A DNA stretch of 64,000 nucleotides, taken from the NCBI RefSeq assembly GCF_900100435.1, contig NZ_FNEX01000006.1, forward strand, positions 62,001 to 126,000, in the 5' to 3' direction. The first letter of the stretch is position 1; each line of letters starts with the position of its first letter. Origin of the DNA: Pedobacter sp. ok626. Lineage in GTDB: Bacteria > Bacteroidota > Bacteroidia > Sphingobacteriales > Sphingobacteriaceae. Made by a program: the position numbers and the translations under genes. Positions 52,084 through 60,154 of the stretch are shown piece after piece. The notes beneath the pieces are model-generated. The model did not search any database, was not told the origin of the DNA, and saw only the letters and a program-made list of their open reading frames with translations.

Positions 52084-52431
52084 CTATGATTTTGCTAATC
52101 GCTCAATTTCGTCTTGTAGTACTTGATCCCAGATAAATTCCATATCGAATTTTCCATCCGGCTTTAAACTAAAAACCGCCCTGTTCCACTTGTTGTTGCC
52201 GCCTTTAGTCGTTATGGCGTGGAGCTCCCTAATCCAATTTCTAATGTCCCGTGGCATTTTCCTGACCGACATATCATGATTTGTTTCTCCAATGTTATAC
52301 GCTCCACTGTAGCCTACAACGCCTGTGCCCACAATTTCTATCTCCAGTAGCGCATTTGTCCAATTATCTTCCTCTATGGCATTAACAATGCCTTGTGCGA
52401 TATTTAAATAAATCTCGTTTATTGTTTCCAT
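52084..52431 (-). CDS. YezG/DUF600-family immunity protein
   Basis: A 115-residue acidic protein: METINEIYLNIAQGIVNAIE at the start, then WNRAVFSLKPDGKFDMEFIW and DQVLQDEIERLAK at the C-terminus, the conserved core of the YezG (DUF600) family that neutralises LXG/YeeF-type toxins. No toxin gene is in the window. It overlaps a truncated GAD-like gene immediately downstream. Confidence 0.8.
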   Translation of the reverse strand: METINEIYLNIAQGIVNAIEEDNWTNALLEIEIVGTGVVGYSGAYNIGETNHDMSVRKMPRDIRNWIRELHAITTKGGNNKWNRAVFSLKPDGKFDMEFIWDQVLQDEIERLAKS

Positions 52432-52449
52432 TTGGTTCTATAATTACTG

Positions 52450-52620
52450 TTAATATTCAATATTATTTATCCCAGCTATTCTATTGTTCAAAAATTTTGC
52501 CAGCTCTTCAAGAAGACTATTGATTACCTTTTTAACGTCTGATTGAAAATCGAGATTTCGTTTTACTGTGATCAGGGGCAGCCAATTTCCAAAATAACTT
52601 ATCTGCTTTTCAATGCACCT
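52450..52620 (-). pseudogene. Decayed coding fragment
   Basis: One minus-strand frame is open for 57 codons without a start: KQISYFGNWLPLITVKRNLD, then FQSDVKKVINSLLEELAKFL, ending AGINNIEY before the TAA at 52450-52452. The composition is protein-like and the upstream side is broken by stops TAG and TGA. It may be the C-terminal end of the frame-shifted gene at 52661-52961 or a separate lost gene. Confidence 0.4.
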
Positions 52621-52660
52621 GTTTCACTACACTACCAGAATTTCGAGTAGCAGAGCGGGT

Positions 52661-52961
52661 TTATCCGGCTACATCAAGCTTTATAAACTTCAATGTCCCG
52701 TCAAACTCAAAACTCCAGGAATAAGCAAACTCGTTGTTGTAGTCGGTTGGGTAAAGTGTGTTGTATTCGTCCCTTTTCGAACTTATATCCCTTTCTGGCA
52801 AACAAGTCATTGGTTAAAAACCGGATTTCATCAATACTCAGATTTTCGATTTGCGCTGGCTTGAGTAGATGTGTGGAGCAGGATGCACAATCATCCAGCG
52901 ACTGTGCATTTACAGTTTTTAAGAAAAATAAAGTAAATAATGTGATATAGAGTGTTTTCAT
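52661..52961 (-). pseudogene. Exported YARHG-like protein, frame-shifted
   Basis: An ATG at 52961 opens a signal peptide (TLYITLFTLFFLKTVNA) and a YARHG-like segment (SIDEIRFLTNDLFARKGYKF). The frame then runs off at a CCCTTTT tract (52771-52777, plus strand). Removing one base there restores EYNTLYPTDYNNEFAYSW and FEFDGTLKFIKLDVAG up to TAA at 52661. Without a correction the protein ends at 52707. The 301-base span (3n+1) agrees with a single-base insertion. A sequencing error in the homopolymer is an alternative. Confidence 0.55.
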
Positions 52962-52972
52962 TTTTGTATGAC

Positions 52973-53097
52973 TTAAAGGAATAAAATACACCATCCTAAG
53001 AACAGGATGGCAATAGCAATTATGACTAATAAAGCAATACCTGCAACCTTCTTTTTACTCCTAAGCTTATGGAACCGGTAGGTTTCAAAACCGAAGG
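52973..53097 (-). pseudogene. Membrane-anchor fragment without a start codon
   Basis: Downstream of the PoNi-type gene a minus-strand frame reads FGFETYRFHKLRSKKKVAG then IALLVIIAIAILFLGWCILF before a TAA at 52973-52975. It looks like the tail of a small single-span membrane protein, but the frame is closed by a stop upstream with no ATG, GTG or TTG between. Probably a gene remnant. Confidence 0.35.
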
Positions 53098-53841
53098 CTA
53101 ATTGGGGTTCCTTGCAAATCCCACCATGTCCTTAGGATAAAAATCCATATCCCTGAAACTGCTGTCATCGATATTGTACAACACTACTACCGCTGCCGCT
53201 TCAAAACTCCAATAACCCTCAAATCCACCTTCGCCCTTTGCCTTATGGGCATCGTAGTTAATGAAATCTTTCATATTCTTGTACCAGTTGCTTAAGTACT
53301 CTTTTACTAAAACTGCCTGTTCGGCTCCTTTAGTCTGTGTGGCTTTATACAGTAGTTCAAAAGATTTGGGATAGATCAGCTTATCAGTCGTGGTTCTTTC
53401 TTTCAGTTTCGTAGCAAGCAAGGTTTCGATCAATGCATCTTCTCCATTGCTATGAATATGATTTGCTATTTTCTGAAACAGTTCGACAGCTGCGTTAAAG
53501 ATAATACCCCAACTTATCAGGGTTAAAACCCGGTAATAGTCATTGGTTAAAAGCAGGTGCTTTTTATTATCCCCGGTACTGATATTCTGATTGTAAGCTA
53601 CCCAGGCATCGATAAGATCAGGATAGTCGGAGGTAATTTCATCTACAGGTATACCGCCTGAATATTTTAAGGTGATCAGTCGTTTACAATCATAATACAA
53701 GTTTTGAGTAATGCTGTTTTTTTTCCACTTTTCAGGAAATGGGGTTACTTTAAGTTTCTCCTGTCTTTCCTTAATGTCTTCAGTGCATTCGGTAATCCAT
53801 AGCTGCCAGTAGACTTCGTCTCTTAAAGGTTCTCTATGCAT
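53098..53841 (-). CDS. PoNi-like immunity protein (DUF1910/DUF1911)
   Basis: A 247-residue helical protein. The N-terminus (MHREPLRDEVYWQLWITECT) and the C-terminal GYWSFEAAAVVVLYNIDDSS then FRDMDFYPKDMVGFAR match the DUF1910/DUF1911 pair of PoNi proteins, which neutralise PoNe DNase toxins delivered by type VI or other contact-dependent systems. Full family length. No PoNe-type toxin lies next to it. Confidence 0.88.
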   Translation of the reverse strand: MHREPLRDEVYWQLWITECTEDIKERQEKLKVTPFPEKWKKNSITQNLYYDCKRLITLKYSGGIPVDEITSDYPDLIDAWVAYNQNISTGDNKKHLLLTNDYYRVLTLISWGIIFNAAVELFQKIANHIHSNGEDALIETLLATKLKERTTTDKLIYPKSFELLYKATQTKGAEQAVLVKEYLSNWYKNMKDFINYDAHKAKGEGGFEGYWSFEAAAVVVLYNIDDSSFRDMDFYPKDMVGFARNPN

Positions 53842-53955
53842 AGGTTTCTAGTTCGTTTCTAGTGGTCAACATGATTGATATAAGCAAGATAAATAAAAAA
53901 ATACTTAAGCACAATCTAACCGGGAGGATCTGGAAATCCAATGGCCAAACTTAAT

Positions 53956-54954
53956 TTAGGCACGTACAAGTCTGTATTCGTTATAACACATCACAATGTT
54001 AAAGCCGAGTAACAGAATAGCCTCTGAACTTACATTCAGCCGGTTCGTGTCGATGTCTAGTATTGCCGATATAAACAAAGTTGAGAAAACCATAATTGCC
54101 CCTACAAAAAGGCTAAGCTGAACAGAACGGAATAACATAGTGATCCTGAAGTAGTTCCTTTTAAAAAATAAATCAGGATTGCGGATCAGCTGCATCAGGT
54201 TAATGAAAATGAATAGACCAATAATCAGGATATACCCATTCAGGAATGGACTGTTTGTGTTCCAGGCAGGGATGTTGAAAAAGCCTGCGTTAATGAAATA
54301 AGACAGTATTCCAATACAGATCAGGCTCTTTATGATTGTCCAACTGCTCTTTTTTGCCATTAATGCATGCCATTTTGGGTATTTCTGCTGATCAATAAGT
54401 ATTGAAAACCGCATCAGTTTCTCTGAAGGAGTTACAAAAGGATTGAATAGGCCTAGCAACATGAGCAGGATGGTACTTGAAAATTGAAATGCTGCATCAG
54501 CTACCAGTCTGTTTATATGCTCCTGATCCAGGATAACATCCTTTGAATAAGTAAATATGGAAAGGCATATCAGTACAATTACTACAAAATGAAATAACAC
54601 TCCAAAATAACTGGTAATATTGTTCTCCTGAAAAGCCGTTGTTGCCGAGCCTTGCTGCAGGTTGTTGCTCAACGAAAACCGGCCTGCCATGTCCTTCAAT
54701 GAATCGGCGGTTCCTCTCACAAAGAGCGCAATAGCAAGAATAAAAACACCTATTCCTAAAATAAAGGCCCCTATTCCTGCCGTTTCGAATTTGTACAGGC
54801 TCAGTAAAAAAATGATTAGGCCTATGCTCAACGCGGCGTGTTTATATTTTATTTTGCTGAAACCGTGCAAATTAAGCAGTAAAGAATAAAATAAACCCAA
54901 GGCACCGCCGATAACTGCGGCAAGTGCTATTTTTGAAATGATATTTTCAGTCAT
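53956..54954 (-). CDS. Hypothetical polytopic membrane protein
   Basis: A 332-residue integral membrane protein with about eight hydrophobic helices, among them LAAVIGGALGLFYSLLLNL, FILGIGVFILAIALFV, LLFHFVVIVLICLSIF and GYILIIGLFIFINLMQLI. A soluble loop lies near 90-120. No channel or transporter signature recognised. It is divergent from the AraC/Tet(X)-like pair across a 240-bp gap. Confidence 0.65.
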   Translation of the reverse strand: MTENIISKIALAAVIGGALGLFYSLLLNLHGFSKIKYKHAALSIGLIIFLLSLYKFETAGIGAFILGIGVFILAIALFVRGTADSLKDMAGRFSLSNNLQQGSATTAFQENNITSYFGVLFHFVVIVLICLSIFTYSKDVILDQEHINRLVADAAFQFSSTILLMLLGLFNPFVTPSEKLMRFSILIDQQKYPKWHALMAKKSSWTIIKSLICIGILSYFINAGFFNIPAWNTNSPFLNGYILIIGLFIFINLMQLIRNPDLFFKRNYFRITMLFRSVQLSLFVGAIMVFSTLFISAILDIDTNRLNVSSEAILLLGFNIVMCYNEYRLVRA

Positions 54955-55004
54955 AGTCGCAGATGTGAATCCGGAGTGAATATAGAATATTGTTCTCTAA
55001 TATA

Positions 55005-55020
55005 GCGGCATTAATGTCGC
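55005..55020. promoter_or_regulatory. Imperfect 16-bp palindrome in a divergent promoter region
   Basis: GCGGCATTAATGTCGC is a palindrome with a single mismatched pair, between the divergent membrane-protein and AraC genes. Operator-like; no evidence for its protein. Confidence 0.3.
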
Positions 55021-55194
55021 TTATGTCACCCGACTTTAATTTTATACCTGTTAAGCTAGGGCTGTTTATTATAACATTCGATTAATCACAAACATATTGG
55101 TACCTTAATATAATTCCAATCAAGGTGGCTTTCAAAAATCTAAACATATTAAAAATGGGCTTAGCCGGATAAAAAGCAAATTGGTAAATGAAAA

Positions 55195-55947
55195 ATGAAT
55201 GATATCCCAATACATACACTTGCCAAACCCGATCGGTCTATTTCCGATTTTGTCTATTGCTTTTCCTCGATACAAAACCTCTCTGAAATCGTTGAAGGGG
55301 TAATTATTCCCAACGGAAGAATTGACTTATCCTTTTACAAAACCTCAGATGGTCAGTTTCATATTTCGCTTTTAGGGTTGGAAACAAAGCCTAAATTGAC
55401 ACCCGGACAAAGTATTTCAGCTTTTTTTGCGATTAATTTTAACCCACTTGCAGTGGAATATATTTTAGGGCACTCTGTTGCAGATATTTTGGATAAAGGG
55501 AAGTCTTTGCCTAATGATTTTTGGGATTTTAGCATTGATTCTTTGAACGATTTTGATGCATTTTGCGAAAAAGCGACGCAAAAAATACAATCGCTTTTGC
55601 CAAAAGATGTCGATGAGCGAAAACGTAAATTGTTTGCCCTTGTTTTTGAGACCAATGGCGAAATAGCTGTAAAAGAACTTTCTGAAAGAGTAGCCTGGAG
55701 TTCACGGCAAATCAATCAATATTTTAACCAGCAATTCGGGATTTCATTAAAAGTATATTGCAACATCTTACGTTTTCAGGCCTCACTTTCGCATATAAAA
55801 GAGGGCAAATTGTTTCCTCAGCTAAACTATTATGATCAGTCGCATTTCATCAAAGAAATCAAAAAACTTTCGGGCGCTTCTCCCAAAGAATTGTTCAAAA
55901 ACGAAAATGGCCGATTTTTACAATTTTTAATTACTGACAAGAGATAA
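55195..55947 (+). CDS. AraC-family transcriptional regulator
   Basis: A 250-residue regulator. The N-terminal half is a DUF6597-like sensor region (IPNGRIDLSFYKTSDGQ) and the C-terminal half has the AraC HTH pair (VKELSERVAWSSRQINQYFN and FPQLNYYDQSHFIKEIKKLS, ending GASPKELF). It lies 24 bp upstream of the flavin monooxygenase gene on the same strand and probably controls it. Confidence 0.9.
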   Translation: MNDIPIHTLAKPDRSISDFVYCFSSIQNLSEIVEGVIIPNGRIDLSFYKTSDGQFHISLLGLETKPKLTPGQSISAFFAINFNPLAVEYILGHSVADILDKGKSLPNDFWDFSIDSLNDFDAFCEKATQKIQSLLPKDVDERKRKLFALVFETNGEIAVKELSERVAWSSRQINQYFNQQFGISLKVYCNILRFQASLSHIKEGKLFPQLNYYDQSHFIKEIKKLSGASPKELFKNENGRFLQFLITDKR

Positions 55948-55971
55948 TTTTGTATCGTAAAATTTGAAAAT

Positions 55972-57126
55972 ATGCTGATACAAAATAAAAAAATTGCGAT
56001 TGTTGGCGGCGGACCGGCTGGCTTAACCCTAGCTAGATTATTACAAATGCAAAATGCAGATGTAAAAGTGTACGAAAGAGATTTTAACCCTGATGTTCGT
56101 GTCCAGGGTTCTACTTTAGACTTACACGAAGGCACGGGCCTTGAAGCGATGAAACGCGCAGGCCTGCTGGACGAATTTTATAAACATCATCGGCCGGTTG
56201 CAAGCAAAATGCAATTGGTAGATAAATGGCTCAATATAAAATTTGACGACCATAACTTTGCTGAAAATACAGCTGAAACTCGACCTGAAATTGACAGAGC
56301 CCCATTACGAGGGATTTTACTGAACTCCCTGAAGTCCGAAACTGTGGTTTGGGATAGCCATTTTGTTGAAATGGAAAGGCAAGACAATGGTTGGTTGCTA
56401 CATTTCAAAAATGGAAACTCAGTTTACGCTGATTTGGTAATTGCAGCCGATGGCGCTAATTCTAAAATCCGTCCTTACATCAGTGATATAAAGCCAATCT
56501 ATTCGGGAATAACTTTGATTGAGGGGAATGTTTACCAGGCGGAAAAAAATACACCAAACCTTTTTAGATTTGCAAGAGGCGGAAAGGTAATGGCATTCGA
56601 TAATGAGCAATTCCTGGGATATGGTACAAAAGACGACGGTTCCATTATGTTTGTCGCTTGTTTCAAATGTCCTGAAGACTGGCTTGCAAAAAGCGATATT
56701 GATTTCAAAAATAAAGCACAGGTTTTAGAATTTTTCAAAAAAGAGTTTGCGGATTGGAGTGAGGTTTGGTACGAATTCTTTACAAACCATGATGTGCATT
56801 TTACGCCTCGTCCTCAATATTATTTTCCGTTCAGTCAAATTTGGGAAACTCAGGAAAACCTTACAATGATTGGCGATGCGGCGCACCGTATGCCGCCATT
56901 TGCAGGTGAAGGCGCGAATGTGGCAATGCAGGATTCATTTGAATTGGCAGATGTTTTGACTAGCAATAAATTTACTGATATCAAAACCGCAATTGCTCAT
57001 TTTGAAAAAGATATGATCGCAAGAGGTGCCGCAGCCACAAAAGATACTTTAGAAAACACCGAAAGAATGTTCTCTAAAACAGGACTGGAGCAAATGATTT
57101 CGTTTTTCAATCAGGTGTACCCATAA
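55972..57126 (+). CDS. Tet(X)-like FAD-dependent monooxygenase
   Basis: A 384-residue class A flavin monooxygenase. It has IAIVGGGPAGLTLARLLQ (FAD dinucleotide loop), VRVQGSTLDLHEGTGLEAMK matching the Tet(X) segment around its conserved Arg, PLRGILLNSL, the DG motif in VIAADGANSKIR, and GDAAHRMPPFAGEGANVAM near the C-terminus. Order and spacing follow Tet(X) closely, but it lacks the high identity of mobile Tet(X) variants. Activity on tetracyclines is not established; other aromatic substrates are as likely. Cotranscribed with an AraC gene. Confidence 0.85.
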   Translation: MLIQNKKIAIVGGGPAGLTLARLLQMQNADVKVYERDFNPDVRVQGSTLDLHEGTGLEAMKRAGLLDEFYKHHRPVASKMQLVDKWLNIKFDDHNFAENTAETRPEIDRAPLRGILLNSLKSETVVWDSHFVEMERQDNGWLLHFKNGNSVYADLVIAADGANSKIRPYISDIKPIYSGITLIEGNVYQAEKNTPNLFRFARGGKVMAFDNEQFLGYGTKDDGSIMFVACFKCPEDWLAKSDIDFKNKAQVLEFFKKEFADWSEVWYEFFTNHDVHFTPRPQYYFPFSQIWETQENLTMIGDAAHRMPPFAGEGANVAMQDSFELADVLTSNKFTDIKTAIAHFEKDMIARGAAATKDTLENTERMFSKTGLEQMISFFNQVYP

Positions 57127-57208
57127 ATTTAATAACAAATGTTATCGTTTGCCCTGATCTGAGTTTAGCGGTTGTGTAAAGGAAGAGCTCGACTTACTAT
57201 CTCCTGAA

Positions 57209-60145
57209 TTAAGTGACTTTATCATTACACAATGCGCTGTACAATATTTCGACCGGATGCAGTGCTTTTCGTGATGTGCCATCTTTGATCTGATGTCGGC
57301 AGCTGGTTCCTGTGGCTGCTATAATTACTTCTTCAGTTTGTTTTCTAACATCCGGGAACAATACAAGTTCGCCAATCTGCATGGATAGCTCGTAATGTTC
57401 CTTTTCATATCCAAATGAGCCAGCCATACCACAACAGCCAGAGGGAATAGTTTGTACCGTGTAATTTTCAGGAAAAGACAGTATTTGTTCAGTAGCCCCC
57501 AGGGCATTAAAAGCTTTCTGCTGGCAATGGCCATGTAATTTGATGGATTGGGATGCAGTTGTAAATTGCGACTTCAAAATATTTCCTTTTTGGATCTCCC
57601 TGGCTAAAAACTCATCAATCAGAAATACGTTTGCCGAAAGCTTTTTTGCGGCTTCCAGCTGTTCTTCATTCACCAGGTCCGGATATTCATCCCTGAAGGT
57701 CAGAATTGCCGAAGGCTCAATGCCCACAAGTGGTGTTTCAGCTGTGATCAACTTACTTAAGCACCATACATTGTGCTGTGCAATTTTCCTGGCTTTTCGC
57801 AATAACCCTTTAGAAATGGATGCTCTGCCGCTTTCCAGATGCTTGGGGATGATCACTTCATAACCTAGGGTTTCAAGCAACAGGATTGCCTTGATGCCAA
57901 TTTCTGTATCCTGGTAATTGGTAAATTCATCACAAAAAAGATAAACCTTTCTACTGAAATTTTTCAGCTGTTTAGAGGCAGGCCGATGTTTATTAAACCA
58001 GTTTTTTAGCGTTGTATGATACATTTCTGGCAGGCTGCGCTGTAGCGCAAAACCGGCCATTTCTTTTACCATAGCACTTAAAAATGAGCTTGTCATGGTC
58101 CAGTTGTACAAAGATGGAATTACTGATCCCAGAGCTGCAATGCTGCTAAAATTAGCAATTAAGCGCGATCTTAATGGGATGCCGTTCGCATCCTGGTAAT
58201 GCTGTAGAAATTCGGCTTTCAACTTTGCCATATCAACATTAGAAGGACATTCTGATTTACATCCCTTACAACTCAGACAAAGATCGAGTACTTCTTTAAT
58301 CTCTTTGTGATTAAACTTATTGATCTGGTCAGAATGTGTCAAAAAGTTCCTCAGGATATTTGCCCTTGCTCTTGTTGTATCTTTTTCGTCATGCGTAGCC
58401 ATGTAGGAGGGGCACATCGTTCCGCCGGCCAAATGCGATTTTCTGCAGTCGCCCGAACCGTTACATTGTTCTACATGTTGCAACATATTCTGGCCCGCAT
58501 AACGGAATACGGTTTTAAAGGTAAAGTCTTTTTGACCAGGCGTATACCTCAGCATGGTGTCCATTGGAGGTGTATCAATGATTTTGCCGGGATTAAAGAT
58601 TTGTTTCGGATCCCAGGTATGCTTCACTTCCTTTAGCAAAGCATAGTTTTTGGATCCGATCATTTGCTCAATAAACTCTCCCCTTAACCGGCCATCTCCA
58701 TGCTCGCCACTTAATGAGCCTTTATATTTTTTTACCAGAGCAGCTATTTCCTCAGCGATGGTGCGAAACATTTTATTGCCTTCTACTGATTTGAGGTTCA
58801 GGATGGGACGTAAATGCAATTCTCCAGAGCCTGCATGTGCATAATGCACGGAGTACAAGCCATGTTTTCTAAGTATTTCATTAAAATCACGAATATAAGC
58901 AGGCAGATCCTGTACATCTACAGCCGTATCCTCGATTACCGGTACGGCCTTTTCATCACCAGGTAAATTGCTTAATAAACCAAGACCGGCTTTTCTGAGC
59001 GACCATATCTTTTTGGTGTCGCTTCCAAATAACAAAGGAAAATGGTAACCTAAACCCAATTCACGCAGTTCCGCTTCAACTTTTTTCGCAATTTCTTTTA
59101 CCTCATTTTGAGTATCCCTCGCATATTCAATCACCAGTAGAGCGGCCGGCTCTCCCTGAACAAAGAAGTTATTTTCCCGCTGTTCGATATTGTCTCTGGT
59201 ACATTCCAAAATATAATGGTCAATCAGTTCAACAGCATTCGGCTGGTGTTTCAGGGCTACTAAATTTGCCCTTAACGCTTCTTCCAAAGTATGGAAATGC
59301 ACGCAGAGCAAACCGGAATGTTCGGATGGGAGGGGTTCCAGATTCAGCTTGATCTCCGTAATGAAGGCCAGGGTGCCTTCTGATCCCGCAATCAGTTTGC
59401 AAAAGTTAAAATCTTCTCCACCAGCAGTAAAAGGGGCACTGTCGAGCAAGATGTCTATTGCATATCCTGTATTGCGCCTTTCTACGCTTGGTTTTGGGAA
59501 TTCCTTTCTGATTTCCTGCTGATTTTTATAATCCCCCAGTAAGGTTCTGATGGATCGGTATAAGGATGCCTCCAAGGTGTTTCCTTCAGCTTTAGCGATG
59601 AAATCATCAAAATTAAGTGCTTTAAATATAACTTCAGAGCCATCGCTCAGGAGGGCTGTGATTTCAAGCGTATGTTCCCTTGTACTTTTGTAAACGATGG
59701 AGTTGGAGCCACAGGAGTTGTTACCAATCATGCCACCAATCATGGCACGGTTGGCTGTTGAGGTTTCTGGACCAAAAAACAATCCAGCGCTTTTCAGGTA
59801 ATTATTTAATTCATCTCTTACTACCCCCGGCTGTACCTTTACCCAACGTTCTGTGGTGTTGAGTTCCAGGATCTTATTGAAGTGTCGGGATACATCTACT
59901 ACAATGCCGCTACCTACTACCTGACCAGCAAGTGACGTCCCTGCAGTGCGGGGGATCAATGAAGTACCTTCTCGATCGGCAAAATTGATGAGTTGCTTAA
60001 GGTCGGCCACAGAATGCGGTACGGCTACTGCAAGCGGCATCTCTGAATAAGCAGATGCGTCAGTAGCATACAATACCCTGGTCATTTCATCAGTATAAAA
60101 TTCGCCATCCATCGATCTGGCCAGTAACTCAAGCTGCTCTTTCAT
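57209..60145 (-). CDS. FAD-binding and Fe-S oxidoreductase, likely D-2-hydroxyglutarate dehydrogenase
   Basis: A 978-residue dehydrogenase from the ATG at 60145 (the frame opens one codon earlier with TTG). FAD_binding_4 (about 30-200, LIPRTAGTSLAGQVVGSGIV) and FAD-oxidase_C (about 230-500, HYAHAGSGELHLRPIL; SGEHGDGRLRGEFIE) are followed by Fe-S cysteines (CNGSGDCRKSHLAGGTMCPS; CLSCKGCKSECPSNVDMA) and a C-terminal CCG domain (IPSGCCGMAGSFGYEKEHY). The architecture is that of YdiJ/GlcD-GlpC fusions acting on D-2-hydroxyacids. Its place after the DUF1338 gene makes D-2-hydroxyglutarate the likely substrate. Confidence 0.85.
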   Translation of the reverse strand: MKEQLELLARSMDGEFYTDEMTRVLYATDASAYSEMPLAVAVPHSVADLKQLINFADREGTSLIPRTAGTSLAGQVVGSGIVVDVSRHFNKILELNTTERWVKVQPGVVRDELNNYLKSAGLFFGPETSTANRAMIGGMIGNNSCGSNSIVYKSTREHTLEITALLSDGSEVIFKALNFDDFIAKAEGNTLEASLYRSIRTLLGDYKNQQEIRKEFPKPSVERRNTGYAIDILLDSAPFTAGGEDFNFCKLIAGSEGTLAFITEIKLNLEPLPSEHSGLLCVHFHTLEEALRANLVALKHQPNAVELIDHYILECTRDNIEQRENNFFVQGEPAALLVIEYARDTQNEVKEIAKKVEAELRELGLGYHFPLLFGSDTKKIWSLRKAGLGLLSNLPGDEKAVPVIEDTAVDVQDLPAYIRDFNEILRKHGLYSVHYAHAGSGELHLRPILNLKSVEGNKMFRTIAEEIAALVKKYKGSLSGEHGDGRLRGEFIEQMIGSKNYALLKEVKHTWDPKQIFNPGKIIDTPPMDTMLRYTPGQKDFTFKTVFRYAGQNMLQHVEQCNGSGDCRKSHLAGGTMCPSYMATHDEKDTTRARANILRNFLTHSDQINKFNHKEIKEVLDLCLSCKGCKSECPSNVDMAKLKAEFLQHYQDANGIPLRSRLIANFSSIAALGSVIPSLYNWTMTSSFLSAMVKEMAGFALQRSLPEMYHTTLKNWFNKHRPASKQLKNFSRKVYLFCDEFTNYQDTEIGIKAILLLETLGYEVIIPKHLESGRASISKGLLRKARKIAQHNVWCLSKLITAETPLVGIEPSAILTFRDEYPDLVNEEQLEAAKKLSANVFLIDEFLAREIQKGNILKSQFTTASQSIKLHGHCQQKAFNALGATEQILSFPENYTVQTIPSGCCGMAGSFGYEKEHYELSMQIGELVLFPDVRKQTEEVIIAATGTSCRHQIKDGTSRKALHPVEILYSALCNDKVT

Positions 60146-60154
60146 CAATTAATC

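Noticed and set aside
52613..52950. Two plus-strand frames over the YARHG-like region
   Set aside because: The minus-strand signal peptide and YARHG-like motif are more convincing.
57131..57146. ATAACA/TGTTAT hairpin after the Tet(X)-like gene as a terminator
   Set aside because: Only 6 A/T-rich pairs with no clear T-run.
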